DNA of 5,521 nt from Deltaproteobacteria bacterium (GCA_011390535.1 JAABSF010000214.1:1-5521); one strand, 5' to 3'. Positions 1 through 5,521 are shown, numbered from the stretch's first letter. Notes: generated by a model not told the origin, from the letters alone. Made by a program: numbers and translations.

Positions 1-4
1 GAGA

Positions 5-10
5 GGAGGA
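5..10 (+). promoter_or_regulatory. Ribosome binding site of the VWA lipoprotein gene
   Basis: GGAGGA lies 4 nt before the ATG at 15 and supports that start over the in-frame ATG at 24. The promoter must be left of the window. Confidence 0.75.
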
Positions 11-14
11 CGAG

Positions 15-1754
15 ATGAGTCAAATGGAAAGTATAGGAAAGATTTTAGTGAGTGTGTTGGTTGTTTTGGGAGGCTGGGGGTGTGCAAAGAGTTCGAGTGT
101 CCGGTATTCAAAGGATAGGCCTGAAAGGGCGGCAAGGGACATGGTGGCAGCAAAGTCCATGCCGGCCTCTCCGGTGAGGCGGTCACCTCGACACAGGAGA
201 TTACAGAAGTTGGGCCCCAAGAGGATGGAGATGGTCGGAAAGAGCCGCGGGCCGGTGAAGCCTGCTGTTCAGCCCAGGAACCACAACACAGAAACCTACG
301 ATAGAATTTACGAAAATCGGTTTTTGGCTGCCAATCAAAACCCTCTCTCGACTTTTTCCATTGATGTAGATACGGCTTCTTACGCCAATGTAAGGAGGTT
401 TTTGACTCACAATCAAAAGCCTCCTAAAGGTGCCGTACGCATCGAAGAGCTTGTCAACTATTTTAGCTATAAGTACGATACCCCCACAGGCAAGGTGCCC
501 TTCTCGGTTCATGTGGAGGTGGCCCAAGCGCCGTGGAAGAAAAAACACCGTCTAGTACGCATTGGCTTAAAAGGTAAAGTAGTGGATAAGGCCAAACGAC
601 CGGCTAGCAATCTAGTTTTTCTCTTGGATGTTTCCGGGTCCATGCGTTACGGAAACAAGCTCCCTCTCCTGAAAAAAGCCATCAATTTGCTTGTTCAGAA
701 TTTGGATGAACGGGACACCGTTTCTATTGTTGTGTACGCCGGCGCTGCAGGCATGGTGCTGCCGCCCACTTCGGGACAAGAGAAGGAGACTGTTCTGACG
801 GCCTTGAATCGTCTGAGTGCCGGAGGCTCCACCAATGGAGGAGCGGGCATCAAATTGGCCTACAATCTTGCGGTATCACGGTTTATCAAAGGGGGTATCA
901 ATCGAGTGATTTTGGCCACTGACGGAGATTTTAATGTGGGAACCACCAACAGAAGCGAGCTTTTAAGGCTCATTGAAAAGAAAGCCAAAAGTGGTGTCTA
1001 TCTGACGATTTTGGGGTTGGGCATGGGAAACTACAAAGACGCCACTCTGGAAAAGATCTCCAATAAGGGTAACGGAAACTATGCTTATATTGATTCCATG
1101 AACGAGGCGAAAAAGGTGCTTGTGGATGGAATGGCCGGTACCCTCATGACCATTGCCAAAGATGTGAAGCTCCAAGTGGAGTTCAATTCTTCCCAGGTCC
1201 GAGCCTACCGGCTCATTGGATACGAAAATCGTATGTTGAAAAAAGAAGATTTCAATGATGACAAAAAAGACTCTGGAGACATGGGAGCAGGACACACGGT
1301 CACGGCTCTCTACGAGGTAGTGCCGGTGGGGGTGAAATCAGATGTGAGCACAGGCAAGGTGGACCCACTTCGGTATGGGAAGGGAGCGGTAACCGCGAGT
1401 GATTCCAAGAGTGCTGAGATGCTTTATGTCAAGCTGCGTTACAAACAGCCCGACGGAGACAAAAGTAAGCTTCTGACATTGTCGGTAAATGACAAGGGGA
1501 GATCTTTTAAATCTGCTTCCGTGGATTTTCGCTTCGCGGCTTCCGTGGCTGCTTTCGGTATGCTCCTTAGAGGTTCCAAGTACAAAGGGAGCGCCACTTT
1601 TGGTCAAGTGGCTCAGTGGGCCAAATCCTCTCTTGGGAAAAAACACGACCCCAAGGGATACCGGGCTCAGTTTTTAAAGCTGGTTTCATCGGCGAGGCGG
1701 CTCTATGGTGAAAAGACAGGAAAAGTCCAGAAGGTTGCGGCCTCTAACCGTTAG
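15..1754 (+). CDS. YfbK-like von Willebrand factor type A (VWA) domain lipoprotein
   Basis: Complete 579-residue protein of the YfbK family, similar in length to E. coli YfbK; the family's cellular role is unknown. A hydrophobic signal segment (about residues 8-22) ends at Cys23 in the context GGWGC, an imperfect lipobox, so it is probably a lipoprotein. Residues 24-90 form a strongly basic linker (19 Lys/Arg against 4 Asp/Glu). The family's N-terminal domain follows (about 95-165), with the hallmark stretches IDVDTASYANVRRF and VRIEELVNYF. The VWA domain spans about 198-375. It keeps a full MIDAS metal site: DVSGS at 205-209, Thr273 in GGSTNGG, and Asp303 in ATDGD. The rest (about 385-570) matches the YfbK C-terminal domain (DUF3520 type). 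The ATG at 15 is chosen because GGAGGA lies 4 nt upstream; an in-frame ATG at 24 is too far from it. Family assignment is firm. Binding of a protein ligand through the MIDAS is inferred. Confidence 0.93.
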   Translation: MSQMESIGKILVSVLVVLGGWGCAKSSSVRYSKDRPERAARDMVAAKSMPASPVRRSPRHRRLQKLGPKRMEMVGKSRGPVKPAVQPRNHNTETYDRIYENRFLAANQNPLSTFSIDVDTASYANVRRFLTHNQKPPKGAVRIEELVNYFSYKYDTPTGKVPFSVHVEVAQAPWKKKHRLVRIGLKGKVVDKAKRPASNLVFLLDVSGSMRYGNKLPLLKKAINLLVQNLDERDTVSIVVYAGAAGMVLPPTSGQEKETVLTALNRLSAGGSTNGGAGIKLAYNLAVSRFIKGGINRVILATDGDFNVGTTNRSELLRLIEKKAKSGVYLTILGLGMGNYKDATLEKISNKGNGNYAYIDSMNEAKKVLVDGMAGTLMTIAKDVKLQVEFNSSQVRAYRLIGYENRMLKKEDFNDDKKDSGDMGAGHTVTALYEVVPVGVKSDVSTGKVDPLRYGKGAVTASDSKSAEMLYVKLRYKQPDGDKSKLLTLSVNDKGRSFKSASVDFRFAASVAAFGMLLRGSKYKGSATFGQVAQWAKSSLGKKHDPKGYRAQFLKLVSSARRLYGEKTGKVQKVAASNR

Positions 1755-1756
1755 AG
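1742..1756. repeat. Short palindrome over the stop codon of the VWA gene
   Basis: CTCTAAC and GTTAGAG are perfect inverted 7-bp arms separated by one base. They overlap the TAG stop at 1752-1754. As RNA this gives at most a 6-bp, AT-rich stem with a 3-nt loop. No T-run follows on either strand, so it is not a convincing intrinsic terminator. A palindrome of this size is expected by chance at a fair rate in 5.5 kb. Confidence 0.3.
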
Positions 1757-1773
1757 ATGGTTATATCCAGAGT

Positions 1774-2712
1774 TCAAGGTGAGCAAACTACGTCTTCTTC
1801 GTGGGCGGCGCAAGTCCCTGATTCGGCAGGGTACCATCGCCCCGTACCGCCATGGTTGCACCACTGCCACATCCCCGGTTCAGGTTCGTGGCAGTTTGCG
1901 CAGGCGATACAATACCAGCTACCATAATTCTGCGTCTTTTCAGGGGTGGGAGCGGTCCCGCAATAGGCTGTGCCGCACCCTTGTGAAGAGTTGAGCCCGT
2001 TTTCCAGATCACATGTGTTTGGTTCGCCCGTTGGTATTTCACAGCCGTCGCTCATGTCATTGTTGCAATCTTCCCACGGGGATTGACATTCGTAATCGCA
2101 ATTCCCTGAATTGCAGCTTACTGTGGCGTTTGGTCGTGAGGGACAGGAGTAATCGCATTCACCACAATGCTCCAGTGTGTCTAACCGCTCCTCGCAGCCG
2201 TCATCCATATTATTATTGCAGTCTCCCCAACCATTCACACAAGCCCAGCCTTGACATGCTCCGTCTACACAAACTCCACCTTCTGCGTTCGGTCGTGCGC
2301 AATCGATTTCTTCTCCAATGCAGGCGCCGTTTCCGTCGCACACCTCGGATACTGTGCAAGGGTCTTCATCATTACAGCTTACCCCTTCGGCTTTGAAGGG
2401 ATACTCACACTGGCCGTCTACGCAGTTACCCGGTGATAAATAGCACTCTCCGGGAGGATTGTTGCATCCATCGGAGCAGTCTTGAATCTCGGAATCCGGA
2501 TCGGCTTCAGGTCCGTCAATATGAGAACTGTCCACTGAGCCGTCGGCTTCGGGTTGGGTGCTTGCATCCCACCTCTCATCGGCAGCTCCTGACGCACAAC
2601 TGCAGAGCAGCAGGAACATGGCCGACAAGCATAAAGCCCAACCGGAAACCCAAAAACCGGGTTTGCTATAATTTCTTTTCTTCATTTTCTTAGTTCCGCA
2701 GATAAACACCAA
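1774..2712 (-). CDS. Cys-rich surface lipoprotein with DCNNxMxDGCE repeats
   Basis: Predicted 312-residue lipoprotein of unknown function, of a type common in Myxococcota. Numbering is from the TTG at 2712. A hydrophobic segment (about 20-36) ends in LCSC, with Cys39 the likely lipidated residue. An acidic Asp/Glu/Ser/Pro linker (43-78) follows. From residue 79 to the end there are 32 cysteines in 234 residues, which suggests a disulfide-bonded extracytoplasmic fold. Residues 79-153 resemble myxobacterial modules of the form CNDxDPCT...CDGxGxC. A 51-residue repeat begins at Cys158 (GWGDCNNNMDDGCE) and restarts at Cys209 (SPWEDCNNDMSDGCE). The C-terminal part holds CIACANCH (268-275), which includes a CXXCH motif. 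The start is uncertain: TTG 2712 or GTG 2709 follow a good AAGGGAG site, while the ATG at 2685 has only a weak GGA upstream. The gene lies 21 bp after the IgGFc-domain gene and is probably in its operon. Confidence 0.85.
   Translation of the reverse strand: MVFICGTKKMKKRNYSKPGFWVSGWALCLSAMFLLLCSCASGAADERWDASTQPEADGSVDSSHIDGPEADPDSEIQDCSDGCNNPPGECYLSPGNCVDGQCEYPFKAEGVSCNDEDPCTVSEVCDGNGACIGEEIDCARPNAEGGVCVDGACQGWACVNGWGDCNNNMDDGCEERLDTLEHCGECDYSCPSRPNATVSCNSGNCDYECQSPWEDCNNDMSDGCEIPTGEPNTCDLENGLNSSQGCGTAYCGTAPTPEKTQNYGSWYCIACANCHEPEPGMWQWCNHGGTGRWYPAESGTCAAHEEDVVCSP
2038..2088 (-). repeat. Second copy of the Cys-rich repeat motif (residues 209-225)
   Basis: This segment encodes CQSPWEDCNNDMSDGCE. 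It starts exactly 51 residues after the first copy and repeats its Cys, Trp, DCNN, DGCE pattern. One full repeat unit therefore runs from residue 158 to 208, followed by the start of a second unit that is cut short by the different C-terminal domain. Confidence 0.65.
2191..2241 (-). repeat. First copy of the Cys-rich repeat motif (residues 158-174)
   Basis: This segment encodes CVNGWGDCNNNMDDGCE in the Cys-rich lipoprotein. It aligns without gaps to the second copy 51 residues later; Cys158, Trp162, Asp164, Cys165, Asn166, Asn167, Met169/220-region acidic residues, Gly172, Cys173 and Glu174 all have close or identical counterparts. The Asp/Asn spacing resembles calcium-binding loops, but this is only a resemblance. 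Confidence 0.65.
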
Positions 2713-2717
2713 TCAGA

Positions 2718-2724
2718 CTCCCTT
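2718..2724 (-). promoter_or_regulatory. Ribosome binding site that decides the start of the Cys-rich lipoprotein gene
   Basis: AAGGGAG on the minus strand lies 5 nt before a TTG (2712) and 8 nt before a GTG (2709). It sits inside the 21-bp gap after the stop of the upstream IgGFc-domain gene. The TTG directly follows an in-frame TGA, so the reading frame cannot start earlier. The site favours a non-ATG start over the ATG at 2685. Confidence 0.6.
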
Positions 2725-2733
2725 GTATAACGC

Positions 2734-4647
2734 CTAATCAACTATCGGGACCTCTACTTCATTTATTTGTTCAAGGTTCATGCCTCCGGGGTAAGCATAG
2801 GAAGTGCATTCGTAATACCCATAAACCCAGATCCCGAAGGGGCTCTCCGACCAAATACGATGGGCGCCGCTGCTGCAAGTCCCGTCCGGAGATCCTGTTT
2901 CACTGGAGAGGGTTACCACGGCTCGTGAATAATCACCCGTGATAGTCTCAAATTTGTCTTCAGGGATCGGATCCAGGCAGCCCAAGTGAATTGGTTCTGT
3001 CGGATCGGTCCTTACCACTACAACAAAATTGTATCCATATGTGGGATCCGCCAAAAATATGTATTCATTTAAATACTGCTCTACAGGCACCGATAGGGCC
3101 ATGGCGGGATCACCGGCCAGGTTACCCAGAGCGCCAAAAGTTGTCCCGGACTCGCTTGCCGCTTGATAGGCGCTTTTTATATATTGATTTACTAAAATGG
3201 GCGGGTCATTTTCCGGGTCGGGTTCATTTGGGTCTGCGGCGGAGGACACCAAGAACGATTGATCCGTGTCGATTTCCAGAAACTCTCCTGCGTTCAGAGT
3301 GGTGTTGTATGAGCTCATTGAAGCTGGTTCAAAGCTCAGTGTTGTATTGTCCAGCGCCGCCATTATGCGCCAATAGGCTTTCTCCGAGGCGCGCTGGGCG
3401 GGGGTCGCCGCAAGATAAGTCCATCCCCAGGATTGTACCGGAGGCATCTGTTGTTCTATGTGATCACAGCAAGAGGATCCCGCCGGGATTACCGCGCAGA
3501 GAACTCCGGAAAATACGGCCACCGGGTTTGACGCCGAGACCAGGCTGGAGTTGAGATCTCCGGTGCCTGAAGCCAAGATTTGCAAATGCTCGAAGGCGTT
3601 TAAGGTTGTGGTGAACGAACCCGAGGCTGGTACCGGACCACCGGACAGCATTTCAACCGTTGGGTTAAATGTAACCTCGGTGTCGTCTTCAGTAGCAACT
3701 ATGCTCACAGTTGAAGGTGAATTGCTTCCGGACCCGGGATAGGAGAAAACATAATATTGATTTCCCAGCGCCGTGATAGGGATAAGCAATGATGCATCCG
3801 TACTGTATGAGAGCGCTGCTTCGTATGGATTAACTTGGTATGCGACTACGGGTATCGAGCTTTTGACGTAAAAAGACGTGCCCGGAAACAGTCCTGAGTT
3901 GATTGATTGTGCGTTGGGCCGGGCAGGGGTATCGGAGCATTTGCCTGCGGTGCCGGTTATCGTGAGGATTGCCATCTCACCCGGGGCCACCGATCTCTCT
4001 GTTCCATAGCCCGGAAAATCCAAGACAACACCGTCTTCATCTTCAACCGTTATTGTGGCATTACCTTCAGGTTGTACGTTGCTCACCAACACCACAAAGC
4101 AATGTTCATCGCCATAGGGTTCGGGCCAATTTACCATGTCAACCGCGACATATTCGCAGCCTACATTTGCCTTGGATTCGGCCGCGATATCACACAAACT
4201 TACGCATGAGGCCGTGTCGGGGTCACACATCTCTCCTAAATCAGGGTCACAGAACTCTCCGATCTCGTAACTCATGTAATCATCTGCACAGACCATAACG
4301 TTGTTGCCTGAGCATTGTTTTTGGCCATCGTAACACAATGTACAGCCCACCCCATCAATGCAAAAATTGGGAGAACAGTCTTCTTCGTAAAGGATCTCTT
4401 CATCCGGGCCGCAGGTATATGCGAAACCTGCGTTACACACCATTTCACCGGCGCGGCCTGTACAATGGCTGACCCCTGTGTCTGTGGGGAGGCTGTCGGT
4501 GACAGTGGCTGCGTCGGTTTCTCCTTGAGGGCTCGAGGGCCCGCATCCGAATGTTATAAACACCACCGTCAGACTCATGAGTTGTATCCATTGTTTTGAA
4601 AAAAATGTGTTTAATGCCTTCCCGTTTTTCCAATATGTTGATAGCAT
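2734..4647 (-). CDS. IgGFc-binding-domain surface lipoprotein
   Basis: Complete 637-residue predicted lipoprotein. A signal segment (about 21-34) ends at Cys35 in TFGC, an imperfect lipobox, followed by a Ser/Thr/Asp-rich linker (36-60). Residues 62-164 are a Cys-rich module with 14 cysteines and short repeats of the type CxDGxxxCxxN. From about residue 165 to 625 the protein matches the IgGFc-binding N-terminal domain family (PF17517 type). Hallmarks are YVAVDM near 166, VVAYQVNPYE near 267, STDASLLIP near 282, the CCDHIEQQMPP...WGW block at 393-409, and FGIWVYGYYE...SYAYPGGMNL near the end. The domain is named after human FCGBP. Bacterial members are thought to be surface proteins, but their ligands are unknown, and antibody binding should not be assumed. 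The ATG is supported by GAGGT 6 nt upstream. It is the first gene of a likely operon with the Cys-rich lipoprotein. Confidence 0.88.
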   Translation of the reverse strand: MLSTYWKNGKALNTFFSKQWIQLMSLTVVFITFGCGPSSPQGETDAATVTDSLPTDTGVSHCTGRAGEMVCNAGFAYTCGPDEEILYEEDCSPNFCIDGVGCTLCYDGQKQCSGNNVMVCADDYMSYEIGEFCDPDLGEMCDPDTASCVSLCDIAAESKANVGCEYVAVDMVNWPEPYGDEHCFVVLVSNVQPEGNATITVEDEDGVVLDFPGYGTERSVAPGEMAILTITGTAGKCSDTPARPNAQSINSGLFPGTSFYVKSSIPVVAYQVNPYEAALSYSTDASLLIPITALGNQYYVFSYPGSGSNSPSTVSIVATEDDTEVTFNPTVEMLSGGPVPASGSFTTTLNAFEHLQILASGTGDLNSSLVSASNPVAVFSGVLCAVIPAGSSCCDHIEQQMPPVQSWGWTYLAATPAQRASEKAYWRIMAALDNTTLSFEPASMSSYNTTLNAGEFLEIDTDQSFLVSSAADPNEPDPENDPPILVNQYIKSAYQAASESGTTFGALGNLAGDPAMALSVPVEQYLNEYIFLADPTYGYNFVVVVRTDPTEPIHLGCLDPIPEDKFETITGDYSRAVVTLSSETGSPDGTCSSGAHRIWSESPFGIWVYGYYECTSYAYPGGMNLEQINEVEVPIVD

Positions 4648-4653
4648 CGGTTT

Positions 4654-4658
4654 ACCTC
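4654..4658 (-). promoter_or_regulatory. Ribosome binding site of the IgGFc-domain lipoprotein gene
   Basis: GAGGT on the minus strand is 6 nt before the ATG at 4647. An out-of-frame ATG just upstream meets a TAA almost at once, which leaves 4647 as the only sensible start. Confidence 0.75.
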
Positions 4659-4722
4659 ATTGTTTCCTTCGCCAAAGACCGCCGCCTGGAGGTGACGGCC
4701 TGTTCGGTCGGTGGTTTGCTTT

Positions 4723-4784
4723 TATCTTTGAGCACAACGCAATAAAACACTCTAGTTCCAGGATATACCATTATGGCAAAGATA
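4723..4784. repeat. 8-bp inverted repeat in the divergent promoter region
   Basis: TATCTTTG at 4723-4730 and CAAAGATA at 4777-4784 are perfect inverted copies, 46 bp apart. They could be paired operator half-sites. The arms are short enough that chance cannot be ruled out. Confidence 0.3.
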
Positions 4785-4792
4785 GTAACCCT

Positions 4793-4859
4793 GTTTTAGG
4801 TGGAATTTATTTTGTTTGTTTTTTTGTCTTTTTGGTGTGAGAAGAATCCGGTTTTAGGT
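4793..4859 (+). repeat. 9-bp direct repeat GTTTTAGGT
   Basis: GTTTTAGGT occurs at 4793-4801 and again at 4851-4859, the second copy ending just before the candidate -10 box. The copies are offset by 58 bp and flank the T-rich tract. They may be regulator sites upstream of the S55 gene, or chance. Confidence 0.3.
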
Positions 4860-4865
4860 TACAAT
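4860..4865 (+). promoter_or_regulatory. Candidate -10 box for the S55 peptidase gene
   Basis: TACAAT matches TATAAT at five of six positions and lies 22 nt before the ATG. It would give a very short leader that still contains the ribosome binding site at 4879. No matching -35 hexamer is seen 16-18 bp upstream, so the call is weak. Confidence 0.25.
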
Positions 4866-4878
4866 CGCGCAAAATTTC

Positions 4879-4883
4879 GGAGG
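4879..4883 (+). promoter_or_regulatory. Ribosome binding site of the S55 peptidase gene
   Basis: GGAGG, within GGAGGTGAC, lies 4 nt before the ATG at 4888. The next in-frame ATG, at 4948, has no such site, so 4888 is chosen even though it leaves a long polar N-terminus before the signal segment. Confidence 0.8.
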
Positions 4884-4887
4884 TGAC

Positions 4888-5521
4888 ATGCTCCTAGAGA
4901 AGAATGAAATCGGTTATTCGAAAGAAAAATGTTTGTCCGGCAAACGCATGTTTTTAACGTGCGTTTTTGCGGCTTTTCTTTTGATTGTTGTTAATTCAGG
5001 CAATGGATATGCGTTTAAAAACATCAAAACCATACCCATCTCTCAAATTCGTCGAGGTATGGTGGGATACGGTTTGACAGTATTGAAAGGGACCAAGCCT
5101 GAGCGCTTTAGGGTTAAAGTGGTAGGGATCCTTCACAACGTATTCCCAAATCAGGACTTGATTCTCATCGTCTGTGACGGCCCAAAAATGAAAAAGACAG
5201 GTGTAGCTTCAGGTATGAGCGGCAGCCCGGTTTATTTTAATGGAAAATTGGCTGGAGCCCTTGCTTACGGGCCTACTTGGGCAAAGACCCCTGTGGCGAT
5301 GGTGACGCCCATTCAAGATATGATAGACACCGCCAACAGGCCCTTGAGAGGGCCGGGTAAAACAATCCTGGCAAGCAAATATCGCTGGGGACGGGGAGAT
5401 ACCGACATGATAGCCAGTCTGGGGCTGGGTTATCCAAAGTTGCATCGGTTGCCCAGACCCGGGCGTTTGTGGAAAACCGCTGAGGTGGGTGCTATTAAAC
5501 CTTTGGGTCTCCCAGTGACCG
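4888..5521 (+). CDS. SpoIVB-like S55-family serine peptidase, exported (3' end beyond window)
   Basis: Partial: 211 codons are visible with no stop before the window edge. A 20-residue polar N-terminus precedes a hydrophobic segment (about 21-36). Signal peptidase cleavage is possible after GYA (40-42); otherwise the segment stays as a membrane anchor. Residues 50-147 match the S55 (SpoIVB) peptidase domain: RRGMVGYGLTVLKGTKPERF (55-74), ILHNVFPNQDLIL (81-93), GVASGMSGSPVYFNGKLAGA (105-124) and VAMVTPIQDM (136-145). The likely nucleophile is Ser111 in GMSGSP, aligned with GDSGG of chymotrypsin-like enzymes. His83 and Asp97 (or Asp90) are candidate partners, but this part of the triad is inferred. 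In Bacillus, SpoIVB triggers sigma-K activation during sporulation. Proteins like this one are common in non-endospore-forming Myxococcota, where substrates are unknown. The gene is transcribed away from the lipoprotein pair. Confidence 0.85.
   Translation, partial: MLLEKNEIGYSKEKCLSGKRMFLTCVFAAFLLIVVNSGNGYAFKNIKTIPISQIRRGMVGYGLTVLKGTKPERFRVKVVGILHNVFPNQDLILIVCDGPKMKKTGVASGMSGSPVYFNGKLAGALAYGPTWAKTPVAMVTPIQDMIDTANRPLRGPGKTILASKYRWGRGDTDMIASLGLGYPKLHRLPRPGRLWKTAEVGAIKPLGLPVT
4942..4966 (+). other. Potential mRNA hairpin early in the S55 gene
   Basis: AAACGCATG (4942-4950) can pair with CGTGCGTTT (4958-4966) in a 9-bp stem containing one G-U pair, around a TTTTTAA loop. It lies in the signal-segment coding region and covers the in-frame ATG at 4948. 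A loose T-rich stretch follows, so a weak attenuator is possible, but coding constraint or chance may explain it. Confidence 0.3.

Larger units (their letters stand above)
4648..4887. promoter_or_regulatory. Divergent intergenic region with promoters for both flanking units
   Basis: These 240 bp separate the divergent starts of the IgGFc-domain lipoprotein and S55 peptidase genes, so both promoters should lie here. No coding region is convincing. Visible elements are a GC-rich patch at 4677-4709 with a weak nested stem (GACC-GCCG against CGGC and GGTC), three evenly spaced CAAAGA hexamers, an 8-bp inverted repeat, a 9-bp direct repeat, and a T-rich tract at 4808-4833. CATAAT on the minus strand (4775-4770) and TACAAT on the plus strand (4860-4865) resemble -10 boxes, but neither has a good -35 box at the right spacing. 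Confidence 0.6.

Noticed and set aside
2991..3554. Plus-strand open frame of 187 codons opposite the IgGFc-domain gene
   Set aside because: Its translation is rich in Arg, Pro and Leu as expected for an antisense shadow, while the minus-strand frame gives a clear family match across the same bases.
2734..4647. IgGFc-binding domain read as proof of antibody binding or pathogenicity
   Set aside because: The name comes from the human protein FCGBP. Bacterial members occur widely in free-living Myxococcota, and nothing in this sequence shows Fc binding.
4688..4696. GGAGGTGAC, identical to the S55 gene's ribosome binding site, as the start signal of a small gene
   Set aside because: No start codon with a sensible frame follows at the right distance; the match sits in the GC-rich leader patch and is probably chance.
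4808..4833. T-rich tract as the tail of an intrinsic terminator
   Set aside because: No GC-rich stem directly precedes it, and no plus-strand gene ends upstream of it; it is more likely AT-rich promoter DNA.
4577..4840. Plus-strand open frame of 87 codons across the start of the IgGFc-domain gene and the intergenic region
   Set aside because: It overlaps a well-supported gene on the other strand, has no ribosome binding site seen, and its product resembles no family and is Phe-rich from the T-rich tract.
5209..5445. Minus-strand open frame of 78 codons opposite the S55 gene
   Set aside because: The plus-strand frame carries the conserved GMSGSP and TPIQDM motifs, so this is a shadow.

Overview
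The window holds four protein-coding genes, and all four products look exported. No RNA genes, insertion sequences, CRISPR arrays or phage genes are visible. Base composition is balanced, roughly half G+C by eye, and all starts but one are ATG with clear Shine-Dalgarno sites. The mix of families points to a Myxococcota/Bradymonadota-type ('deltaproteobacterial') Gram-negative bacterium: an IgGFc-binding-domain lipoprotein, a Cys-rich lipoprotein with 'DCNNxMxDGCE' repeats, and a SpoIVB-type S55 peptidase outside any visible sporulation context. This placement is inferred from family distribution; there is no marker gene in the window.

Layout. From 15 to 1754 (+) lies a complete YfbK-like von Willebrand factor A (VWA) lipoprotein. 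It converges on a two-gene minus-strand unit with only 19 bp between the stops. That unit reads from 4647 down to 2734 (IgGFc-binding-domain lipoprotein) and then, 21 bp later, from 2712 down to 1774 (Cys-rich lipoprotein, probably with a TTG or GTG start). A 240-bp divergent intergenic region (4648-4887) follows; it must carry the promoters for the minus-strand unit and for the last gene. From 4888 to the right edge (+) is the 5' part of a gene for an exported S55-family (SpoIVB-like) serine peptidase, cut off by the window end.

How the genes may work together. Close spacing and shared orientation suggest that the IgGFc-domain and Cys-rich proteins are co-expressed and sit together on the cell surface, possibly as an adhesion or surface-recognition pair. 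The VWA protein is a third predicted lipoprotein with an intact metal-ion-dependent adhesion site. The S55 peptidase is predicted to act in the periplasm or at the membrane; its substrate is unknown. No function of the cluster as a whole can be proven from sequence. The main open points are the operon pair, the CXXCH motif in the Cys-rich protein, and the role of an S55 peptidase here.
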